Below, one piece after another: positions 58,416 to 64,000 of a stretch of 64,000 nucleotides of DNA (position 1 is its first letter; every line of letters begins with the position of its first letter). A program made the position numbers and the translations under genes. The stretch covers positions 23,959 to 87,958 of the forward strand of contig CAMAYM010000001.1 in assembly GCA_945862495.1 (NCBI GenBank). Reading direction: 5' to 3'. Below the pieces are notes generated by a model. The model saw only the letters and a list, made by a program, of their open reading frames with translations, was not told where the DNA came from and did not search any database. The stretch comes from Bordetella parapertussis (lineage in GTDB: Bacteria; Pseudomonadota; Gammaproteobacteria; Burkholderiales; Burkholderiaceae_B).

Positions 58416-59824
58416 TTGCCTTTTACAGCACCCCCAGCAGGCTCAGCGCTCACGGTCTTTGGACGCGGCACAGCCTTTTGAATGGGCTTACCTTCCAAGA
58501 AGTTCAAGGCTTGATTCAGCTGGAAATCTTCTGGTGTGCCGAACTGGAAAATCTTATTGGTATCGGCCAGCGGTGGCTCCTCTTCTTTTGCCTTTAAATC
58601 GGATTCAGGCTGACCACTCCGGTTGTTGCTCAAGTGACGCTTAAGATCTGCCTCTCGCGACATGCGGAACAAGTCGCCCTCTGCCGTATCGGCCACCACC
58701 ACATCAGGCATGATGCCCGTCGCTTGAATCGAGCGACCCTTAGGGGTGTAATAACGCGATGTGGTGAGCTTGATGGCTGTGGTGTCAGAAATTGGCAAAA
58801 TCACTTGTACGGAGCCTTTTCCGAACGTGCGGTTGCCCATAATCGTGGCACGCTTATGGTCTTGTAAAGCACCCGCGACAATTTCCGATGCGGACGCCGA
58901 GCCAACGTTCACTAAAACAACCATGGGTACTGTTTTTACCCATGCAGGCAAACCAGCCAAATAATCATTTTCGCCACGCGCATAGTCTGCGGGGTTGGAC
59001 AAATACTTTTGCTTAGAGTCAGGCGCACGTCCATCCGTCGATACGACAAGCGTATCGGGCTTAAGGAATGCCGCAGAGACGCCAATCGCACTCGTCAGCA
59101 AACCACCGGGATCGTTACGTAAATCCAAAATCAACCCACGCGGCGCGCCTTTTTCACCAAGCTCTTTCAAGTGACGCACCAAGTCGACACCCGTTTTTTC
59201 CTGAAACTGGGCAATCCGGATGTAGCCGATATTGTCTTGCAACATCTTGCTACGTACACTTCGTACACGAATCGTGTCACGGATAATTTTGATGACAATG
59301 GGCTGTGCCTGACCCTGACGCGCAATCGTCAGCGTAATGGGCGTCTTGACTGGACCACGCATCATCTTGACGGCGTCATTCAGTGACAGACCTTTTGTCG
59401 AGGTATCGTTAATTTTGGTGATGACGTCACCCGCACGAATGCCCGCACGCGCAGCAGGTGTGTCTTCAATGGGGGAGATGACTTTAACCATCCCATCTTC
59501 GGTACCCACTTCAATCCCTAATCCACCAAACTCGCCTTGGGTGGCGCTCTGCATTTCTTTAAAGGCATCGGCATCCAAGTACGCAGAGTGGGGATCCAGA
59601 TCAGACAACATGCCTGAAATCGCTCCGCTGATCAGCTTTTTATCTGGCACAGCTTCGACGTAGTTGTTTTTAATCGCAGAAAAAACGCTGGAGAACTGTC
59701 TGAGCTCGTCTAGCGGTAAGGGCGAGCCGCGTTGAGCCACGGCACTGATGCCAATGCTCAATAGCACACCTGCGATGATGCCGACTGATACCAAACCTAA
59801 ACTACGAATTTTGCGAGTGCTCAT
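58412..59824 (-). CDS. ctpA: C-terminal processing peptidase, S41 family
   Basis: A 470-residue periplasmic serine protease with an N-terminal signal/anchor (about 8-30), a PDZ domain (about 95-180, GLGIEVGTEDGMVKVISPIEDTPAARAG), and a tail protease domain with the catalytic serine in VNVGSASASEIVAGAL (near 313) and lysine in FGKGSVQ (near 338). The tail after about 430 is hydrophilic. The ATG at 59824 has GGGAATG before it; a start two codons upstream is equally open. CtpA degrades envelope proteins and peptidoglycan hydrolases, and envC lies next to it. Confidence 0.93.
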   Translation of the reverse strand: MSTRKIRSLGLVSVGIIAGVLLSIGISAVAQRGSPLPLDELRQFSSVFSAIKNNYVEAVPDKKLISGAISGMLSDLDPHSAYLDADAFKEMQSATQGEFGGLGIEVGTEDGMVKVISPIEDTPAARAGIRAGDVITKINDTSTKGLSLNDAVKMMRGPVKTPITLTIARQGQAQPIVIKIIRDTIRVRSVRSKMLQDNIGYIRIAQFQEKTGVDLVRHLKELGEKGAPRGLILDLRNDPGGLLTSAIGVSAAFLKPDTLVVSTDGRAPDSKQKYLSNPADYARGENDYLAGLPAWVKTVPMVVLVNVGSASASEIVAGALQDHKRATIMGNRTFGKGSVQVILPISDTTAIKLTTSRYYTPKGRSIQATGIMPDVVVADTAEGDLFRMSREADLKRHLSNNRSGQPESDLKAKEEEPPLADTNKIFQFGTPEDFQLNQALNFLEGKPIQKAVPRPKTVSAEPAGGAVKGK

Positions 59825-59919
59825 GCACATTCCCGAATTGAATGTCGATCAAACTAAAACAAAACTACAGAAAGCGTAATGGTCTGCGCAGGGAATAGCA
59901 ATCCCCAGTCTGCAAATCA

Positions 59920-61329
59920 TCAGCGAGTCAGAAACATCAAGGGATCAACGGCTGCGCCGCGATGCCTGATTTCGAAGTATAGGGCCGAATCCACCTGACC
60001 ACCCGTACTCCCTGCAAGTGCAATGGTATCTCCTGGACGGACCGAATCACCAACTTGTTTGAGCAAGCTCTGGTTATAGGCATAAACGCTCAAATATTGC
60101 TCGCCATGGTCCACAATAAGCAGATTGCCAAAGCCTCGCAACCAATTGGCATAAACCACCGATCCGCCCCCCACTGCCTGCACCGGTGCACCGTCACTCG
60201 CCTTGATGAGTATGCCACGCCACATCCCGCCCTCAGGACGATCTGTCCCAAACCGCGCCATGACACTTCCCCTCAAGGGCCAGCGCAATCCTTTTTTAAG
60301 CCCCTCCCCGGACTGCGGTGTCGAAACGGCCTCTGACGTTCGGGCCGACTGCGTTCGCTCCTGCTCTTGAGCAGCACGGCGCGCGCGCTCAATTTGCTGC
60401 TCTTCTTGGGCCGCGAGCGCTTGGGCGCTTCGTTGTTGCTCATCAGCACGACGCGTCTGCTCCGCGCGCGTGCTCTCCTCGGCCCGCCTGGCCTGCTCAG
60501 CCACTCTAGCCTGTTCGGCGCGTTTGGCTTCTTCAGCACGCTTGGCCTCCAGAGCGCGACGTGCCTCTTCGGCCTTTTTAGCGGCTTGAATTTGTCCGCC
60601 GAGGCTATCGATTAAGCCAGCTAATCGCTGATCGTCCTGACCTAAACGAACTGCCTCAGAACGTTGCGCCTGAATTTGCCCCTCGATGCGAGCGAGAACC
60701 GTGGCGCGCTCCTTTTTTTGACCTTCCAACAGGCTGCGCTGCTGCGTGGTTTCCTCGATAAGCTGCGCTACCTCTTTTTGATGCGCATCTTGCCGCGCCT
60801 CCAGTTGCGCCAAGCGCTCGATTTCAATCTTGAGTTCGGCAACCGCTTTAGCACGCGACTGTGACACATAGTCGAGATAAGCCAAATTTCGACTCAATTC
60901 CTGGGGATCATCACCCGACAGTAGCGCAGTCCAAGGCGATAGCCCGCTCGCATATTGCCTACGCAACTGATCTGACAGCTCCTCTCGGCGCTGTGTGAGC
61001 GTAGCCTGCTGACGCACAATCTGCTTTTTTAAGCTCTCAAGCTCAGCGCGCGCTTTTTTTAGCTGAGTCCCAAGCTCATTCAACCGACGGGTAGTCTGCG
61101 AAATAGCCACCTCAGAGGCTTTGAGCGCATCCGCAGCCTCTTTGCGCACAGCCTCTTTGGCGTCCAGCTCCTTTTGCAGTGCCTGAATCCGAGTGCGAAG
61201 GTCAGTCCTCTGCTGTTCTGCAGCACTGCGTTGGCCGGCCAAGTCCGCAGTACTGGGCGCAGCCAAGGGAGCGCCGGACCAGGCCAGCCAGACCAGCGAT
61301 GCGCACCACACACGAACCCACAGACGCAT
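59920..61329 (-). CDS. envC: murein hydrolase activator EnvC
   Basis: A 469-residue periplasmic protein: signal peptide (about 1-25), a coiled coil (about 30-255), a second very charged stretch (about 255-325) built of RAEQ/KRAEEA-like repeats, and a C-terminal LytM domain (about 350-465). The metal ligands of active M23 peptidases are mostly replaced (for example YAYNQ in place of a histidine motif), as in EnvC, so it should activate amidases at the septum rather than cut. The ATG at 61329 is four bases after the gpmA stop; frames starting upstream of it are in gpmA. Confidence 0.9.
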   Translation of the reverse strand: MRLWVRVWCASLVWLAWSGAPLAAPSTADLAGQRSAAEQQRTDLRTRIQALQKELDAKEAVRKEAADALKASEVAISQTTRRLNELGTQLKKARAELESLKKQIVRQQATLTQRREELSDQLRRQYASGLSPWTALLSGDDPQELSRNLAYLDYVSQSRAKAVAELKIEIERLAQLEARQDAHQKEVAQLIEETTQQRSLLEGQKKERATVLARIEGQIQAQRSEAVRLGQDDQRLAGLIDSLGGQIQAAKKAEEARRALEAKRAEEAKRAEQARVAEQARRAEESTRAEQTRRADEQQRSAQALAAQEEQQIERARRAAQEQERTQSARTSEAVSTPQSGEGLKKGLRWPLRGSVMARFGTDRPEGGMWRGILIKASDGAPVQAVGGGSVVYANWLRGFGNLLIVDHGEQYLSVYAYNQSLLKQVGDSVRPGDTIALAGSTGGQVDSALYFEIRHRGAAVDPLMFLTR

Positions 61330-61333
61330 GCGG

Positions 61334-62086
61334 CTAGTCCTTTTTAGCCTTACCTTGTGCCGCAACAGCGGCCATTGCGGCCTCGATTTCAGCCGGATCA
61401 CCCAAGTAATAGTGTCGAATCGGACGTAAGTCCTTGTCCAGTTCGTACACCAAAGGCTGTCCTGTCGGAATATTGAGATGGACGATGTCTTCTTCAGAAA
61501 CGTTATCAAGGTGCTTGATCAATGCCCGCAAGCTGTTGCCATGTGCAGAAACCAGTACCCGCCGGCCAGCCCGGATTGAAGGTGCAATCGTCTCTTCCCA
61601 AAAAGGCAATACCCGCACAACAGTGTCCTGCAGACACTCGGTGGCAGGCAACTGTTCGGCCGTCAAACGGGCATAACGTGGGTCAAACTTTGGATGCCTA
61701 GGGTCATCTAAACCAAGAGGATTGGGGGCGATCGCATAGGCACGACGCCAGATCAACACCTGTTCATCTCCATATTGTGCGGCCGTTTCAGCCTTGTTTA
61801 GCCCCTGAAGCGCGCCATAATGGCGCTCATTGAGTCGCCAGTTATTATGGATGGGTAAATACATTGCATCCATGGCGTCCAAAGCAATCCAAAGCGTGCG
61901 AATGGCGCGCTTGAGCACTGAGGTAAAGGCAATGTCAAATTCGTAGCCCTGTTCCTTGAGCAATTGACCGGCTTTACGCGCCTGATCCCGACCAAGATCG
62001 GTCAGATCAACGTCGGTCCAGCCTGTAAATCGGTTTTCAAGGTTCCATTGGCTTTCGCCGTGACGCATCAATACAATTTTATACAT
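61334..62086 (-). CDS. gpmA: 2,3-bisphosphoglycerate-dependent phosphoglycerate mutase
   Basis: A 250-residue glycolytic enzyme that interconverts 3- and 2-phosphoglycerate. The phosphohistidine is H9 in [10 protein letters not shown], and [14 protein letters not shown] (near 85-98) and [14 protein letters not shown] (near 182-195) complete the site. In E. coli the corresponding position beside envC holds gpmM, which is unrelated; here the cofactor-dependent form is used. The start is the ATG at 62086 (a GTG three codons upstream is possible). Divergent from the rhodanese gene. Confidence 0.95.
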   Translation of the reverse strand: MYKIVLMRHGESQWNLENRFTGWTDVDLTDLGRDQARKAGQLLKEQGYEFDIAFTSVLKRAIRTLWIALDAMDAMYLPIHNNWRLNERHYGALQGLNKAETAAQYGDEQVLIWRRAYAIAPNPLGLDDPRHPKFDPRYARLTAEQLPATECLQDTVVRVLPFWEETIAPSIRAGRRVLVSAHGNSLRALIKHLDNVSEEDIVHLNIPTGQPLVYELDKDLRPIRHYYLGDPAEIEAAMAAVAAQGKAKKD

Positions 62087-62192
62087 GGCAGACACAGGTT
62101 AAAGTGTGGTTAAAACATCATTTTATAATTGTCTGAGTCATATCTCATAACCCACCCCGATTTAGGGGTGTCACTGCCTTTCTGGATACACC

Positions 62193-62603
62193 GTGGATTT
62201 CTTTCTTAGTCAAAATAACCTGTTACTCATTGGCGTGGCGCTGGTCTCTGGTCTAGCCCTTGCCTGGCCCATGATTCAAAGCAAGCGCGCGGGCGCGAGC
62301 ATTACCTGCACACAGGCGGTGCAAATGCTCAATCATCAGCACGCAATCGCCATCGACATTCGTCCGACTGAGGCCTTCCAAGCAGGGCATATTCTGCACG
62401 CTCGCAGCATTCCTGCCGCCGAAATCGAGAAAAAGGCTGTCAATTTACCCAAAAACAAACCCTTAATTGTGGTGTGTGATTTCGGTCGAACCGCTGGAAG
62501 CGCAGCCGTTCGCCTTCGCGCACTCGGCTTTACGGATGTGAGTGTGCTGGGTGGCGGGATCCGCGCTTGGTCAACCGCCGGCATGCCTCTCACCACTAAA
62601 TAA
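62193..62603 (+). CDS. membrane-anchored rhodanese-like protein (YibN type)
   Basis: A 136-residue protein with an N-terminal membrane helix (about 8-28) and one rhodanese domain (about 38-132). The active-site cysteine is C95 in IVVCDFGRTAGSA, with a CxxGRTA loop typical of the YibN group. It starts with GTG. It stands in the conserved order rhodanese-grxC-secB-gpsA. The in vivo role of YibN proteins is unclear; sulfur transfer and links to the Sec machinery have been proposed. Confidence 0.88.
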   Translation: MDFFLSQNNLLLIGVALVSGLALAWPMIQSKRAGASITCTQAVQMLNHQHAIAIDIRPTEAFQAGHILHARSIPAAEIEKKAVNLPKNKPLIVVCDFGRTAGSAAVRLRALGFTDVSVLGGGIRAWSTAGMPLTTK

Positions 62604-62623
62604 TCCCTTACGGAGTTCCGCAC

Positions 62624-62881
62624 ATGAATAAAGTTGTGATGTACACCACCGGCTATTGCCCTTATTGCTCTCGCGCTGAAATGTTGCTGACGCAACGCGG
62701 TGTCACTGAAATCGAAAAGATTCGGATTGACGAAGATACTGCGCAACGCGCGCTCATGATGGAGCGAACTGGACGGCGCACCGTTCCTCAAATTTATATT
62801 GGTGAAACCCATGTCGGCGGTTTTGACGATTTGTCCGCATTGGATAAAGAAGGAAAACTTTTACCACTGCTCAACGGTTAA
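62624..62881 (+). CDS. grxC: glutaredoxin 3
   Basis: An 85-residue dithiol glutaredoxin with active site C12-P-Y-C15, the cis-proline in RRTVPQIYIGETHVGGFDDL (near 47-66) and the glycine pair that binds glutathione. ACGGAG lies close before the ATG. It is 20 bases downstream of the rhodanese gene and 81 bases before secB. Confidence 0.95.
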   Translation: MNKVVMYTTGYCPYCSRAEMLLTQRGVTEIEKIRIDEDTAQRALMMERTGRRTVPQIYIGETHVGGFDDLSALDKEGKLLPLLNG

Positions 62882-62962
62882 ATATGTACGCTTTCTGGTC
62901 TCTCTAACGACCTTTTCGCCTCACACTCTCATCGCTTTTTCAAGCCTCTACTGGAAAATTTC

Positions 62963-63472
62963 ATGGCCGAACAAAACTCTCCCGCTGACAACGCCCCTTC
63001 ATTCAACATGCAGCGCGTCTATCTCAAGGACCTTTCACTTGAGATGCCAAACGCACCTGCCGTCTTCCTTGAACAAGAAGCCCCCGAAGTCGAGGTTTCA
63101 ATCAACATTGGCGGCCAGGCTTTGGCTGAAACCGTGTTTGAGTCGACTGTGACCGTGACCGTGACGACCCGCATCAAGGACAAAGTGCTGTATCTGGTCG
63201 AAGCCACGCAGGCCGCGATTTTCGAGATGGTCAATATTCCTGCTGAGCAAATCGACCCCTTGATGGGCATCGTATGTCCCACCATGCTGTACCCTTACCT
63301 ACGCTCCAACGTCGCGGATGCGATCACGCGCACGTCCCTGCCCCCTCTGCATTTAGCTGAGGTCAATTTTCAAGCACTCTATGAGCAACGCGTGGCCCAA
63401 GCGACCCAGGAAGCCGCCTCCGCTCCCGAAGACTCCGGTCTGATTTTGCCTCCCGGTGTGACCCGCCAATAA
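62963..63472 (+). CDS. secB: SecB, protein-export chaperone
   Basis: A 169-residue tetrameric chaperone that keeps precursors unfolded and delivers them to SecA. The conserved [19 protein letters not shown] opening (near 13-31), [17 protein letters not shown] and [30 protein letters not shown] (near 112-141) are typical. The C-terminal tail of about 25 residues is Ala/Glu/Pro-rich and lacks the zinc-binding SecA motif seen in some species. Confidence 0.95.
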   Translation: MAEQNSPADNAPSFNMQRVYLKDLSLEMPNAPAVFLEQEAPEVEVSINIGGQALAETVFESTVTVTVTTRIKDKVLYLVEATQAAIFEMVNIPAEQIDPLMGIVCPTMLYPYLRSNVADAITRTSLPPLHLAEVNFQALYEQRVAQATQEAASAPEDSGLILPPGVTRQ

Positions 63473-63513
63473 AGCGGCCCTCACACTTGGATCTCTGGCG
63501 GCACGGTTAGACG

Positions 63514-64000
63514 ATGCCCACGCAAAAAACCGAACACCCACCGCGCCCTGTCGCGGTGCTGGGCGCTGGCGCCTGGGGCACCGCGCTTGCGTGTGCGGCG
63601 AGCCGCCATGGGCCCACCATGTTATGGGCTCGTAACGCGCTACTGTCTGAGCAATTACATGCCACTAGAGAAAATGCGCAGTATCTACCCGGCATTGCAT
63701 TGCCTGAAGACCTCTTGTTTACCGCTAGTCTGGATCAAGCGCTCGCACATGCCCAGTCTAAAGGGTCAGCCGCGCCAGGCGTATTGATCCTAGGTGTGCC
63801 TCTCGCGGGCCTGCGAGCACTATGTATCGAGCTGAGTGAAAACCTATCCAGACAACTATCATTTCAGCGTTCGCCAACACTCCAAACACTCGCAGGTATT
63901 GTCTGGACCTGCAAAGGTCTAGAGGTTGAAAGCGGCAAGCTGCCTAGTGAAATAGCGGCCGAAGCACTCCGGGACGTGCCACATATTCCAACTGGTGTGC
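63514..64000 (+). CDS. gpsA: NAD(P)-dependent glycerol-3-phosphate dehydrogenase, 3' end cut by window
   Basis: The first 162 codons of GpsA, which makes sn-glycerol 3-phosphate for phospholipids. It shows the Rossmann opening VAVLGAGAWGTALACAA (near 13-29), WARNALLSEQLHATRENAQYLPGIALPEDL (near 42-72) and VWTCKGLE (near 130), and runs off the window end. The gene closes the conserved grxC-secB-gpsA order and starts 41 bases after secB. The catalytic lysine of the C-terminal domain lies outside the window. Confidence 0.93.
   Translation, partial: MPTQKTEHPPRPVAVLGAGAWGTALACAASRHGPTMLWARNALLSEQLHATRENAQYLPGIALPEDLLFTASLDQALAHAQSKGSAAPGVLILGVPLAGLRALCIELSENLSRQLSFQRSPTLQTLAGIVWTCKGLEVESGKLPSEIAAEALRDVPHIPTGV

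Noticed and set aside
62153..62170. CACCCC/GGGGTG hairpin before the rhodanese gene
   Set aside because: A 6-bp stem without T run; TATAAT at 62124-62129 lies nearby but has no -35 box at normal spacing, so no promoter is called.

Overview
The window looks like a contiguous piece of chromosome from a betaproteobacterium of the order Burkholderiales, probably close to Alcaligenaceae. This is inferred from gene order and protein character, not from a database search. Supporting signs are ispB divergent from rplU-rpmA-obgE-proB, the ubiE / Tim44-like / ubiJ-ubiB block, ptsN-hprK-rapZ, argB-HAD-slmA, envC-gpmA divergent from rhodanese-grxC-secB-gpsA, and a 1312-residue FAD/iron-sulfur oxidoreductase. 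Coding density is high. I see no tRNA, rRNA, insertion sequence, prophage or CRISPR array. The only gene-free stretch over 300 bases (21947-22348) holds a cobalamin riboswitch.

Region 1 (1-10.7 kb) is catabolic and accessory. It holds a beta-keto acid cleavage enzyme cut by the window edge, a crystallin-type 3-hydroxyacid dehydrogenase just upstream of it, an orphan HmuV-like ABC ATPase, a glutathione transferase, an FMN 2-hydroxyacid oxidase, a quinone reductase, a small secreted protein, and a TRAP transporter (dctP, dctQ, dctM) coupled to an enoyl-CoA hydratase. A strong hairpin terminator sits between dctP and dctQ.

Region 2 (10.8-33.3 kb) carries housekeeping and cofactor genes: ispB, ribosomal proteins L21 and L27, obgE, proB, thiC under a TPP riboswitch, and a membrane acyltransferase. 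B12-dependent metH is divergent from a cobalamin-riboswitch-led run of btuB, btuF, thiG and thiD. A Pcm-like methyltransferase, a heptose adenylyltransferase, a diiron ferritin-like protein and ubiB, ubiJ, a Tim44-like protein and ubiE follow.

Region 3 (33.4-44.1 kb) has the 5-oxoprolinase genes pxpB-pxpC-pxpA, the giant FAD/Fe-S oxidoreductase, a YqaA-type membrane protein, ilvA, apt and purT.

Region 4 (44.2-64 kb) is mostly cell envelope and its control. It runs kdsD-kdsC-lptC-lptA-lptB (Kdo synthesis and LPS export), hpf, ptsN-hprK-rapZ, rlpA, then rsmI divergent from yraN-gmhA/diaA-dolP-tlpA-like. It continues with argB, a HAD nucleotidase and slmA, then moeB-like, ctpA, envC and gpmA on the minus strand, and finally rhodanese, grxC, secB and a truncated gpsA.

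Most genes are familiar. The points most worth following are the hydroxyacid dehydrogenase/BKACE pair, the apparent placement of thiamine genes behind a B12 riboswitch, the B12 uptake locus without a permease, the missing rpoN between lptB and hpf, the hairpin holding the thiC ribosome binding site, and a probable CTG start in the YqaA-type gene.
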